Shown here in pieces: positions 1-8,048 of a stretch of DNA of 64,000 nucleotides (position 1 is the stretch's first letter; each line of letters opens with the position of its first letter). Source of the stretch: DAORHV01 sp964448405 (GTDB taxonomy: Bacteria > Patescibacteriota > Gracilibacteria > Peribacterales > Peribacteraceae). The stretch spans positions 1 to 64,000 of the forward strand of contig CAYUVW010000002.1 of the NCBI GenBank assembly GCA_964448405.1, read 5' to 3'. The notes below the pieces were generated by a model, which had not been told where the DNA came from, did not search any database, and saw only the letters and a list, made by a program, of their open reading frames with translations. The translations under genes were made by a program, and so were the position numbers.

Positions 1-444
1 CACGCATGGAATCAATCGCAGGTTACCGACGCATCGCACCTTATTGCGGTCTGCCCGCTGCGATCAATCGACGAAGCCTACGTCGGTAAGTACATCAACA
101 ACATCGCTACCACGCGCGGCATGCCCGCCGAGAAGCTGAAAGGTTTTCACGACATGATGGTGGGGTCCATAAAAGCTCAGACGCCTGAAAAAATGGCTGC
201 ATGGCTGAAGTGCCAGGCGTACATCGCCGTCGGCTTCCTGCTCTCGGCCGCAGCGCATGCCAAAATCGACGCTTGTCCGATGGAAGGCTTCGACCCGACC
301 CACGTGGACGTGGATCTGGGGCTGCTGGACAAGAATTTGACCAGCGCCATTTTGGTACCGGTCGGTTTCCGCGCCGCAGATGATGAAGCGGCCGCGTACA
401 AGAAAGTCCGCCTGCCGAAAGACGAGTTCATTCTGCGGATGTAA
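1..444 (+). CDS. Nitroreductase family protein, 3' part (5' end outside window)
   Basis: The reading frame is open from base 1, so this is the C-terminal ~147 residues of a longer protein. The segment WNQSQVTDASHLI near the left edge and the closing VPVGFRAADDEAAAYKK stretch resemble the end of NfsB-type oxygen-insensitive NAD(P)H nitroreductases. Those are FMN-dependent cytosolic enzymes that reduce nitroaromatics and quinones. FMN- and dimer-contacting N-terminal parts are not visible. It ends just before a terminator-like hairpin and is therefore probably not co-transcribed with the MarR operon, although its position beside a drug-efflux operon would suit a detoxification role (inference). 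Confidence 0.8.
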   Translation, partial: HAWNQSQVTDASHLIAVCPLRSIDEAYVGKYINNIATTRGMPAEKLKGFHDMMVGSIKAQTPEKMAAWLKCQAYIAVGFLLSAAAHAKIDACPMEGFDPTHVDVDLGLLDKNLTSAILVPVGFRAADDEAAAYKKVRLPKDEFILRM

Positions 445-458
445 GCAATGAAACAAAC

Positions 459-489
459 GAAGGGGGTGGCACTGTCGCCCCCTTCTTTG
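459..489 (+). terminator. Intrinsic terminator after the nitroreductase
   Basis: Perfect 8-bp stem GAAGGGGG/CCCCCTTC (459-466 and 478-485) followed by TTTG. It separates the nitroreductase from the MarR promoter. Confidence 0.6.
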
Positions 490-499
490 ACGCGTACCC

Positions 500-528
500 T
501 TGACCACGGAAGATCGGATAAGTAAGAT
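500..528 (+). promoter_or_regulatory. Sigma70-type promoter of the marR-ABC operon
   Basis: -35 TTGACC (500-505), exactly 17 bp, then -10 TAAGAT (523-528). The expected transcription start near 535 gives a leader of about 25 nt. The -10 lies inside the inverted repeat 522-550, which is a classic arrangement for autorepression. Confidence 0.7.
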
Positions 529-550
529 GCTTATCTAATAAGTTTCTTAC
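522..550. promoter_or_regulatory. Probable MarR operator (29-bp inverted repeat)
   Basis: Two 13-base arms, GTAAGATGCTTAT (522-534) and ATAAGTTTCTTAC (538-550), match as an inverted repeat at 11 of 13 positions around a 3-base centre. It overlaps the -10 and the start site of the marR gene beginning at 560. Size and position fit a winged-helix MarR dimer site. Binding is inferred. Confidence 0.65.
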
Positions 551-559
551 GCACTTCAT

Positions 560-1006
560 ATGACCAAGCGCAGTGAACTCATTGAAGGTTTGCAGGAAAG
601 CTTCCAGCTCATCCGGCGCAAGCTCATGTCCAAGGACCTGATGGGCGCGCACAAGAAGTTGTCCAGCATCACTCCGTCACAATGGGGCGTCTTGCGCGTC
701 ATACATATCCGTGAACGCGTCAGTACCAAGGAATTGGCCGCCCAACTCGACATCAGCAGCAGTGCTGCGACGCAACTCGTCGATGGCCTGGTGGAGAACG
801 GTCACCTGAAGCGTTCGGACAACCCAGATGACCGCCGCTCGCAGTACATCGAGTTGTCCGGCCCCGCCAAGAAGCACAAGAAGAAGATGCAGCAGTTGTA
901 CCTGAAACGTCTGTCCGAATTGTTTTCCAGCCTGAGCGATGCCGAACTTGCGCAATACCTGCACCTGAGCACGAAGGTCACCGGCCACATCGCACCGAAA
1001 TCATGA
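560..1006 (+). CDS. MarR family transcriptional regulator
   Basis: A 148-residue winged-helix protein of typical MarR length. The recognition region reads VSTKELAAQLDISSSAATQLVDGL and is followed by the wing DNPDDRRSQYIELSG, whose D-x-R-R pattern is characteristic of MarR. Such proteins repress efflux or stress genes and release DNA on ligand binding. Its stop overlaps the next start by 4 bp (ATGA), so it is translationally coupled to the two ABC half-transporters and most likely controls them from the operator at 522-550. The ligand cannot be inferred. Confidence 0.9.
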   Translation: MTKRSELIEGLQESFQLIRRKLMSKDLMGAHKKLSSITPSQWGVLRVIHIRERVSTKELAAQLDISSSAATQLVDGLVENGHLKRSDNPDDRRSQYIELSGPAKKHKKKMQQLYLKRLSELFSSLSDAELAQYLHLSTKVTGHIAPKS

Positions 1007-2754
1007 ATACGCCCACCGCCAAGAACGGCAAGACTGCACCGGCTGCCAAGCCGAAGCGTACGCTGTTCGGTCTCCTGAAGCCGTACCGCGGCTGGATCGT
1101 GCTATTGGTGCTATTTGCGGTCATCAGCAATGCGTTCAACCTGGCGATTCCGCTGCTGATTTCGCACAGCATCGACGCGTATACGAACGGTACGTTCGTC
1201 TACAAGACGGTGATTCTGCAATTCTTCTGCACCGCGCTGGCGATCTTCGTGTTCGCCTACCTGCAAAGCGTGGTGCAGACCTACGCCTCCGAGCTCGTGG
1301 GCCGAGATCTGCGCAAGGAAACCTCCGGCAAAATTTCCCGGCAAAGCTACGCATTCGTGCAGAGCGTGACGCCGGCAAAGCTGCTGACCAACCTGACCTC
1401 CGACGTGGACGCGGTGAAGCTGTTTGTGTCGCAAGCCGTGGTGACCATCGTTTCGTCACTCTTTCTTATTGTGGGAGCCAGCATCTTGCTGCTGACGCTG
1501 AACTGGAAGCTGGCGCTGGCGGTGTTGGCGATTCTGCCGATTATCAGTGCGACGTTCTTCGTTATTTTCAGCAAAGTCCGGACGCTCTTTAAGAAATCGC
1601 AGGAAATCATCGACCGATTGAATAAAGTCATTCACGAGAGCATCTTCGGCTCAGCGCTTATTCGCGTACTGAACTCGCAACAATACGAATACGAAAAATT
1701 TCTCGCCACCAATACCGACGCCAAGAACTTGGGTCTGCAAATTCTGAGGCTGTTCGCCTCGTTGATCCCCGTGGTGACGTTCGTAGCCAACATGGCCGCA
1801 CTCACCATTCTCGTACTCGGCGGACACTTCGTGATTGCCGGCTCCATGACACTGGGAGAGTTCGGCGCATTCAACGGCTACCTTGCCATTTTGATCTTCC
1901 CGATCATCATGATCGGCTTCATGAGTACCGTGATTGCCCGAGCCACCGCATCGTACGGCCGCATTTTGGAAGTAATCGACAGCGAGGAACGCAAGGAACT
2001 GGGCACCGACACGTCGGCACTGAAGGGCGATATCGAGGTCTGCGACGTATCGGTGGTATTCGGCGAAAAATCAGCATTGAAGAACGTTTCATTCTCGGTG
2101 AAAGCGGGCACGAAGACGGCCGTGATCGGACCGACCGGCGCCGGCAAAACACAATTGATTCACCTGCTGACAGGCCTCATGCCGCCCACGTCGGGCACCG
2201 TACTCTACGACGGAAAACCTCTGGACCACTACGACATGGCGTCGTTCCACCGCCAAGTCGGACTGGTGTTCGAGGACAGCGTGTTGTTCAACATGACGCT
2301 GCGCGAGAACATCGCCTTCGGCGACACCGTGCGCGAGGACGACATGCGCAAAGCCATACAAACCGCCGAGTTGCAGGATTTTGTGGATGCACTGCCAAAG
2401 AAGCTGGATACCGTCGTATCCGAGCGCGGCACAAGTCTGTCCGGCGGCCAGAAGCAGCGCATCATGCTGGCTCGTGCACTGGCACTGAACCCCAAAGTAT
2501 TGCTGTTGGATGACTTTACCGCCCGCGTGGATACCCAGACCGAGCAGAAAATCCTCGCCAACGTGGCGAAGAATTATCCGTATATCACACTGCTTTCCAT
2601 TACCCAGAAAATCGCCTCGGTCGAGAACTTCGACCACGTGATTTTGCTGATGGAAGGCGAACTCTTGGCACAAGGAACGCACGTCCACCTGATGAAAACC
2701 TCGCCCGAATACGTTCAAATCGCCCAATCCCAACGCAGTACCAGCCACCTATGA
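1003..2754 (+). CDS. ABC exporter half-transporter A (degenerate ATP site)
   Basis: A 583-residue type IV (MsbA/BmrA-like) half-transporter with an N-terminal six-helix membrane domain (about residues 25-320) and a C-terminal ATPase. Walker A GPTGAGKT is at 376-383 and the signature LSGGQ at 479-483. Walker B ends DD (503-504), so the catalytic Glu is Asp, and the switch His is Gln (Q535 in SITQK). These changes mark the non-hydrolysing site of heterodimeric exporters. It overlaps marR and the next gene by 4 bp each. Substrate is unknown; drug or lipid export is likely from the MarR linkage. Confidence 0.9.
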   Translation: MNTPTAKNGKTAPAAKPKRTLFGLLKPYRGWIVLLVLFAVISNAFNLAIPLLISHSIDAYTNGTFVYKTVILQFFCTALAIFVFAYLQSVVQTYASELVGRDLRKETSGKISRQSYAFVQSVTPAKLLTNLTSDVDAVKLFVSQAVVTIVSSLFLIVGASILLLTLNWKLALAVLAILPIISATFFVIFSKVRTLFKKSQEIIDRLNKVIHESIFGSALIRVLNSQQYEYEKFLATNTDAKNLGLQILRLFASLIPVVTFVANMAALTILVLGGHFVIAGSMTLGEFGAFNGYLAILIFPIIMIGFMSTVIARATASYGRILEVIDSEERKELGTDTSALKGDIEVCDVSVVFGEKSALKNVSFSVKAGTKTAVIGPTGAGKTQLIHLLTGLMPPTSGTVLYDGKPLDHYDMASFHRQVGLVFEDSVLFNMTLRENIAFGDTVREDDMRKAIQTAELQDFVDALPKKLDTVVSERGTSLSGGQKQRIMLARALALNPKVLLLDDFTARVDTQTEQKILANVAKNYPYITLLSITQKIASVENFDHVILLMEGELLAQGTHVHLMKTSPEYVQIAQSQRSTSHL

Positions 2755-4511
2755 ACTACGCACTCAACGACGGCAAAGGCACTGCCAAACCCGCCAGCGC
2801 ATTCTCTGCGCTTGTGAAGCTGTGGCCGTTGCTGCGTAACGAAAAAGGTACGCTCGCGCTGGCATTCACCGCCATTTTACTGAATGCCGGACTCAACTTG
2901 CTTGCGCCGCTGCTCATCGGTTACGCAATCGATACGTACATCCAGGTACAGAACTTCCCCGGCGTGCTGCGCTTCGCGGTCATCTTGATTGTCATCTACC
3001 TAAGCGCACTCGTGGCCGCCTACTTCCAAACCATGCTCATGGGCGGCGTGGGACAACGCCTGCTGTTCAATCTGCGCAATGCGGTATTCCACAAGCTGCA
3101 GGAGCTGCCGGTGGCGTTCTTCAACCAAAACAAGGCCGGCGACCTTATTTCGCGCATCAACAACGACACCGACAAACTCAATCAGTTCTTCTCGCAAGCG
3201 CTGATGCAGTTCATCGGCAACGCATTCATGATCATCGGCTCGACGATCTTCCTGCTGAGCATCAACCTGAAACTCGGTGCCGCGGCGTTGCTGCCGGCGG
3301 TGGGGCTGCTGATCATCACCCAGGCGTTGTCGGCATGGATCCGGCGCAAGAACGCCGCCAGCATGCAAGCGTTGGGCGGCATGAGCGGCGAAATCCAGGA
3401 AAGTCTGGCGAACTTCAAAGTGGTGGTGGCCTTCAACCGACGGGATTATTTCCGGAAGAAATTCGATGCCGCCAACGACGCCAACTTCACCACATCGGTT
3501 TCAGCCGGCGTCGCCAATAACATCTTCACGCCCATCTACGGCTTCTGCGGCAACCTGGGACAACTCATCGTGCTGTCCTACGGCGTGTACCTTATTGCGA
3601 CCGGCAGCTTTACGGTTGGATTGCTGATCAGTTTCTTGACCTACGTCACGCGCTTTTACGATCCATTGCGCCAGTTGGCATCCGTCTGGGCATCGTTCCA
3701 AGCAGCTATGGCCGGCTGGGACCGCATTTCGGCAATCACGGCACTGGAGTCGAATATGGCGGTTGTACCCGATGCCGAAACCAGGCCGAATGCACCGCTG
3801 CTCAGCTTTGAAAACGTGTCGTTCCAGTACCCGGACGGCAAAGAAGTGCTGCATGACATCAACCTGAAACTCGAGCGTGGCAAAACGTACGCACTGGTGG
3901 GTCCCACCGGCGGCGGCAAAACAACGACTGCCTCGCTCATGGCCCGCTTGTACGACCCGACCAAAGGCACCGTGCTTCTCGATGGCAAGGACATCCGTTC
4001 GTACCAACCGGCGCAGCGCACCAAGAACATCGGCTTCATTCTGCAGGAACCGTTCTTGTTCAGTGGAACCGTTCGCGAGAACATTCTGTATGGCAACGAC
4101 GCCTACAAGAACTTCACGAATGAGCAGATTGTAGATGCGCTGAAGAAGGCCAACATCGACGCGCTGCTTGCGCGCTTCGACAAAGGCTTGGAAACGCCCG
4201 TGACCAGCGGCGGCGGCGAAATCAGTTTGGGGCAGCGCCAGTTAATCGCATTCATGCGCGCGGTACTGAAAGACCCCGACGTACTCATTTTGGACGAGGC
4301 CACCGCCAACATTGATACGGTAACCGAGAAACTGCTTGAAGACATTCTGCAGAAACTTCCCAAGCGCACTACTCGCGTTATTATCGCGCACCGCCTGAAC
4401 ACGATTGAAAACGCCGACGAAATTTACTTCGTGAACGGCGGTGAGGTGACGTTGGCCGGCTCGCTCGACCACGCATTGGAGATGCTGTTGCAGGAGAAGC
4501 GGAAAAGCTAG
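2751..4511 (+). CDS. ABC exporter half-transporter B (catalytic ATP site)
   Basis: A 586-residue partner of the preceding half-transporter, with a six-helix membrane domain then an ATPase. Walker A GPTGGGKT is near 384, Walker B ILDEATANID has the catalytic Glu at 516, and the switch His is at 547 (IIAHRL). Its signature is ISLGQ (491-495) instead of LSGGQ. This weakened signature would pair with the degenerate Walker site of subunit A, leaving one competent site formed by B's Walker motifs and A's intact LSGGQ. The two genes therefore encode an obligate heterodimer of the BmrCD/TM287-288 type (family knowledge plus visible motifs). Confidence 0.9.
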   Translation: MNYALNDGKGTAKPASAFSALVKLWPLLRNEKGTLALAFTAILLNAGLNLLAPLLIGYAIDTYIQVQNFPGVLRFAVILIVIYLSALVAAYFQTMLMGGVGQRLLFNLRNAVFHKLQELPVAFFNQNKAGDLISRINNDTDKLNQFFSQALMQFIGNAFMIIGSTIFLLSINLKLGAAALLPAVGLLIITQALSAWIRRKNAASMQALGGMSGEIQESLANFKVVVAFNRRDYFRKKFDAANDANFTTSVSAGVANNIFTPIYGFCGNLGQLIVLSYGVYLIATGSFTVGLLISFLTYVTRFYDPLRQLASVWASFQAAMAGWDRISAITALESNMAVVPDAETRPNAPLLSFENVSFQYPDGKEVLHDINLKLERGKTYALVGPTGGGKTTTASLMARLYDPTKGTVLLDGKDIRSYQPAQRTKNIGFILQEPFLFSGTVRENILYGNDAYKNFTNEQIVDALKKANIDALLARFDKGLETPVTSGGGEISLGQRQLIAFMRAVLKDPDVLILDEATANIDTVTEKLLEDILQKLPKRTTRVIIAHRLNTIENADEIYFVNGGEVTLAGSLDHALEMLLQEKRKS

Positions 4512-4518
4512 AACCAGG

Positions 4519-4893
4519 CTACGGCCTGGCAGAAGCGATTGCGCGTAACTTGGCTTCGCGTGCGCTAATTTCGGCCTGCAATTTCTGTTTTGCCTCTGCT
4601 CGATGCCGTGTTTCGGCATCGAAATCATCGCGGATTTTCTTGGAGACGGCATCCAGCTCCTTGCCTTCGCGCTTCAGATCATCCTGAAATTTCTGTTCTT
4701 TATCGGCATTCACTTTCAATTGCTGATCCTTCGCACGGTCGAGTGTGGCAAGGTGTGCTTCTTCCGTGCGCTTTTCTCCGTCACGACGCGCGGTTTTTGC
4801 ACTGACCGCATTACGACGAAGACGATTGAGGCGCTCTTCATCGCTCGCAAGCGTGGCAATGCGAGACTGCAATGATGTAATGTCGTCACTCAT
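4519..4893 (-). CDS. Coiled-coil protein, unknown function
   Basis: About 124 residues, almost entirely charged and helical, rich in K/E/R/A heptads (RDGEKRTEEAHLATLDRAKDQ and similar). No signal peptide, membrane segment or Cys. I place the start at the ATG 4893, where the pyrimidine-rich upstream sequence fits other genes here; a TTG at 4920 would add nine residues. It converges on the ABC operon with only 7 bp between stops. No family recognised. Confidence 0.6.
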   Translation of the reverse strand: MSDDITSLQSRIATLASDEERLNRLRRNAVSAKTARRDGEKRTEEAHLATLDRAKDQQLKVNADKEQKFQDDLKREGKELDAVSKKIRDDFDAETRHRAEAKQKLQAEISAREAKLRAIASARP

Positions 4894-5060
4894 GCGAAAA
4901 GGGAGAAGGTCAAAGGACAAGCATGGGCGTCATGATCGGAATATGCAAGGTTTTTCAGTCCGAAACGACTGTGAGTTTTTCTTTTAAGCAAGCCATAAAA
5001 CCAACATCGTTGTCATAAACATGCCATAGTATCCGTCTCCATCCATTTCCCAAATTTTTC

Positions 5061-5174
5061 ATGATGCAGTCCCCTCAAGACGTACCGACGCCCGCTACTC
5101 CGGCAACAGAACCGGCCAAGCCGGTTGCTCCGGCTCCGACCGAAGCACAGCCGCTCGACACGCCCGCCAACTAG
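5061..5174 (+). CDS. Small Pro/Ala/Thr-rich protein (37 aa)
   Basis: An ATG ORF of 37 residues made largely of P, A, T and E (for example PATEPAKPVAPAPTEAQP). It has a plausible -10 TAGTAT at 5027-5032 and a 28-nt pyrimidine-rich leader like other genes of this genome. A perfect hairpin follows directly at 5185. The composition resembles a flexible linker or a disordered microprotein. It has no signal peptide or hydrophobic segment. Function unknown, and the ORF could be non-coding. Confidence 0.4.
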   Translation: MMQSPQDVPTPATPATEPAKPVAPAPTEAQPLDTPAN

Positions 5175-5184
5175 GCGAGCACTC

Positions 5185-5209
5185 CTCTGCCGTCCGCGGG
5201 ACGGCAGAG
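5185..5209. terminator. Strong GC-rich hairpin between convergent genes
   Basis: Perfect 11-bp stem CTCTGCCGTCC/GGACGGCAGAG with a 3-base loop, placed between the stop of the small ORF and the stop of the converging membrane gene. There is no T-tract on either side, so it is terminator-like rather than a textbook intrinsic terminator. Confidence 0.5.
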
Positions 5210-5225
5210 CGAGGAGACAGGTACG

Positions 5226-5885
5226 TTAACAACGAAACGACATCGATGTACGGAACCAATGCACAATGGCCTTCGTATTCTTGCTGATGATCCAATACAC
5301 AAGGAAAGCAACGAGTCCAAGTGCCGCCAGCAACAATCCAAACGTGAGCGGCAGCGCTCCAAGATACGCATACAACACGGCGCCGGGGACAACGGTAGCA
5401 ACGCTGATCAGGAGAAATTCCCAACGGCTGACCTTGGTGAAAATACCGAAAGCGATGCTGACGAAATCATCGTGAATCGTCATGCGAACAATGAATGCAT
5501 GGACCAAGCCCTTTTTGGCCAGCAAGTTGCCGATATTCTTCACGTGCTGCTTCGGAATGAGTTTCAGTAAATACGGCCTGGCAAAGGAGCGCGACAACTC
5601 GAAAAGCACCTGCGTTCCTACAATCCAGGCCACGGCGGTAAGAAAGGCTGTCAATTGCCAGCCAAGCACCAACACCGCAAGCGGCATGAACGGCAAAATG
5701 CTGCTGAAGGGAATGAGTACGGTCGCAAACGTGAGTGCCAGGTACATGGCGATCAACCAACCGGTCGGCACACTGGAAAGCAGTGTAAGAAAAAAGGCGC
5801 TGTTGCTCTGAATCAACAGTGAACAGGTAATGAACAATACGAGAATGGCCAATGCGGGGCTAAGCTTCCGGAACGTCTTTTTCAT
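5226..5885 (-). CDS. VTT/TVP38-TMEM64 family membrane protein
   Basis: A 219-residue membrane protein starting MKKTFRKLSPALAILVLF. It has about five hydrophobic segments and the family-like pattern VLIPFSSILPFMPLAVLVLGW followed by LSRSFARPYLLKLIP and a second re-entrant region (DDFVSIAFGIFTKVSRWEFLLIS). VTT/DedA-like proteins are lipid scramblase or carrier-type inner-membrane proteins. The ATG at 5885 is preceded by TATACT exactly 6 nt upstream, implying a leaderless transcript and supporting this start over an upstream in-frame one. Confidence 0.7.
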   Translation of the reverse strand: MKKTFRKLSPALAILVLFITCSLLIQSNSAFFLTLLSSVPTGWLIAMYLALTFATVLIPFSSILPFMPLAVLVLGWQLTAFLTAVAWIVGTQVLFELSRSFARPYLLKLIPKQHVKNIGNLLAKKGLVHAFIVRMTIHDDFVSIAFGIFTKVSRWEFLLISVATVVPGAVLYAYLGALPLTFGLLLAALGLVAFLVYWIISKNTKAIVHWFRTSMSFRC

Positions 5886-5891
5886 AGCTGG

Positions 5892-5897
5892 AGTATA
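5892..5897 (-). promoter_or_regulatory. -10 element, leaderless start of the VTT gene
   Basis: TATACT on the minus strand, followed by 6 nt and the ATG at 5885. No good -35 is visible. Confidence 0.6.
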
Positions 5898-5946
5898 GAC
5901 TTGGATGCCCAAACCTACACTCGAAACACACCGCTGCTTCTTGCAC

Positions 5947-5973
5947 AAAAAAGGAGCCCGTGTGGGCCCCTTT
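5947..5973 (-). terminator. Intrinsic terminator of the lipoprotein gene
   Basis: GC-rich hairpin (AAAGG-GGCCC paired with GGGC-CCTTT, slightly imperfect) followed on the minus strand by six T. It lies just after the stop of the 5992-6534 gene. Confidence 0.65.
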
Positions 5974-5991
5974 CGACAAGTATGCGGTGAA

Positions 5992-6534
5992 TTACTCGAC
6001 GTCCTTCAGGAAATCTGCGCGCTCTGCCTCTGGGAGAAGGGCTGCAATGGCCTCTTTCCACAGATCGATTTCTTTTCCGGCACCTGCCATCTTGGCATCC
6101 ATCTGGGTTTCGAAATCAGCCGGAGCGCTGGCAGGATCCTTCAGAACAAGAACCAGCTGATCGACGCCGCCCTGCAACTCCTTGATACCGGTGAGCAAGT
6201 GCTCATGTGCAGCCTTGAGTGCGGGATCGGTGACTGTTACGCCGCCGAGCGTGTCGAGCGATGTCTGCAAACTGCCGTGGATGGAACCCAAGGCAACCTG
6301 GTCCGGAGCTCCTTCGGCCTGCATTGCCTGCGTGAATGCCTCGCCTTCCTTATTCAAAGATTCGCCGATCGGCTTCACTTGATCGAGATAGCTGTGCAAT
6401 TCTTTGAGCTGGCTGGATTCGCCTGCGCAACCTGCGAACAACGAAAGACTCAAAAGACCGAGGACGACTGGTGTGGAAAATTTCACGAGAAATGTGGGGA
6501 AAGATACGCGGCGATGGTACAGATGTTTTCCCAT
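5992..6534 (-). CDS. Putative lipoprotein, unknown function
   Basis: The N-terminus carries a hydrophobic signal ending in the lipobox LFAGC, followed by a soluble, mostly helical domain of about 145 residues with many Glu/Lys/Leu and no other Cys. Export and lipid anchoring are therefore likely. Two starts are possible: ATG 6534 (long basic n-region, used here) or GTG 6486, which would give an ideal 20-residue lipoprotein signal (MKFSTPVVLGLLSLSLFAGC). It is divergent from the glycosyltransferase fusion gene. No domain recognised. Confidence 0.65.
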   Translation of the reverse strand: MGKHLYHRRVSFPTFLVKFSTPVVLGLLSLSLFAGCAGESSQLKELHSYLDQVKPIGESLNKEGEAFTQAMQAEGAPDQVALGSIHGSLQTSLDTLGGVTVTDPALKAAHEHLLTGIKELQGGVDQLVLVLKDPASAPADFETQMDAKMAGAGKEIDLWKEAIAALLPEAERADFLKDVE

Positions 6535-6647
6535 GAGAGTAAGCCGAGAAAGATGCATTCCTTCCTGCATGGCAGAATTCGGCACATGGTACTATGCCGT
6601 GTGTTTTCACGACGAATGGAGAAGGAATCCTCTTTTTACCGCACTCG

Positions 6648-8048
6648 ATGCGCAATGACCCCGCCAGTGTCGGCATCTCGGTGATCATGCCTGCGTTCCG
6701 CGAGGAAGCCAGCGTGGGTAAGGCCGCTGCCGCTGCGGCCATGTGGTTGAAAAACCAAGGCTGGCCGCACGAAGTGATTGTCGTAGACGACGGAAGCGAT
6801 GACGATACCGCACAGGTCGTTCTGGCGACGGCCACGACTCACCCCACCGTGCGATTGTTGCGCCATGAACAGAACGCAGGATATGGCGCGGCATTGAAGA
6901 CCGGCATTGCAGCGGCAAAGCACGGTCTTGTACTACTCACGGATGCCGACGGGCAGTGTTCTGTGTCCGACCTTGCGATATTGCTGCCCTGGCTACAATC
7001 GCACGACGTGGTTGTAGGCGTGCGCAAGGCACGTGCGGATACGCTGCTGCGCATTGTGACATCCAAAGCCTATAACACGCTGCTGTGCCTGGTCTTCGCA
7101 CTGCCGAACCGCGACACGAACTGTCCGCTGAAGTTATGGCGAAGATCCGACCTGCAGCGTCTGCCCATGACCAGCGACCGATTTTTCGCGCCTGCGGAGC
7201 TGCTGTTACTCGCAAGTGAAGCCGGCTTGATGGTTGCGGAACAACCGGTGGAACACCATCCGCGTACCGGCGGCAAAAGCTCGGTCTCGTTACGCGAACT
7301 CCGGCATTTGCTCGGCGAGTTGATTCGGTATCGTCGGTCCCCTACCCGCGCCAGCATGGAGTTGCCGAATGCAGACACATTCCATGACTGGAACGAGCGC
7401 CAAGCAAGCAAATTCGATCACGATGCGTATTTCACCAGCACGAATCCCATTATTCGCATAACGGGCCAAAAGCGTTTGCAGGCAACTATACGGGCGTTAT
7501 CCGCACAGCCTGACGATAGGTTGTTGGACATCGGCTGCGGCGATGGGAACTTGCTGGCCGCACTGCCGACATGCAAGAAAACCGGCGTGGATTTGTCGGC
7601 ATCCGCATTACGCGGTTCTCGCAAGCGACTGGGTGACGCAGTGCCTTTGCTGCAAATGAACGTGGAGAATCTTGAATTCCCAAACGCATCATTCGAGAAA
7701 ATTTCGTGCTCGGAAGTACTGGAGCACACGCTGCATCCGCAGCGCGCATTGGCGGAAATTGCACGCGTACTGACGCCGGACGGGACTGCGGTCGTGAGTG
7801 TGCCGAACGAAGGAATGATTCAGTTTGCCAAACGTTGGTGTGCGCGTCTCGGCGCACGTTCGCTGCTCTCCATGGGCAAAGGGCGCAGTCTTATGCCGAT
7901 GCAAAATCCGTGGCACCTGCACGATGCCAATTTGTCGCTTCTGAAAAGCTGGCTGCCGGCAAACCTGCGTATCCTACGCGTGGACCGTATTCCCAGCCCG
8001 CTCTTGCCGCTGCATTACGTGGTAACACTCGGTCGCTCCCATACGTAA
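6648..8048 (+). CDS. Family 2 glycosyltransferase fused to a SAM methyltransferase
   Basis: A 466-residue two-domain protein. Residues about 8-240 form a DPM1-like GT2 domain: ISVIMPAFREEASVG, the DDGSDD nucleotide-sugar loop and the metal-binding LLTDADGQ. Residues about 270-460 form a class I methyltransferase: LLDIGCGDGNLL (SAM loop) and SEVLEHTLHPQRALAEIARVL, typical of Methyltransf_11. The natural reading is one enzyme that transfers a sugar, probably to a polyprenyl phosphate, and methylates a related product (inference). The start is the ATG 6648; upstream in-frame codons lack conserved sequence. Its stop overlaps the next start (TAATG). Confidence 0.85.
   Translation: MRNDPASVGISVIMPAFREEASVGKAAAAAAMWLKNQGWPHEVIVVDDGSDDDTAQVVLATATTHPTVRLLRHEQNAGYGAALKTGIAAAKHGLVLLTDADGQCSVSDLAILLPWLQSHDVVVGVRKARADTLLRIVTSKAYNTLLCLVFALPNRDTNCPLKLWRRSDLQRLPMTSDRFFAPAELLLLASEAGLMVAEQPVEHHPRTGGKSSVSLRELRHLLGELIRYRRSPTRASMELPNADTFHDWNERQASKFDHDAYFTSTNPIIRITGQKRLQATIRALSAQPDDRLLDIGCGDGNLLAALPTCKKTGVDLSASALRGSRKRLGDAVPLLQMNVENLEFPNASFEKISCSEVLEHTLHPQRALAEIARVLTPDGTAVVSVPNEGMIQFAKRWCARLGARSLLSMGKGRSLMPMQNPWHLHDANLSLLKSWLPANLRILRVDRIPSPLLPLHYVVTLGRSHT

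Noticed and set aside
4950..4987. Terminator at CAGTC...GACTG followed by T-rich sequence
   Set aside because: The stem is only 5 bp and no plus-strand gene ends here; not strong enough to list.
7706..8047. Upstream extension of the membrane protein gene into the methyltransferase region
   Set aside because: The extension is in a frame antagonistic to the fusion gene and contains no hydrophobic or conserved segment; TAATG overlap at 8046-8050 is a better start.
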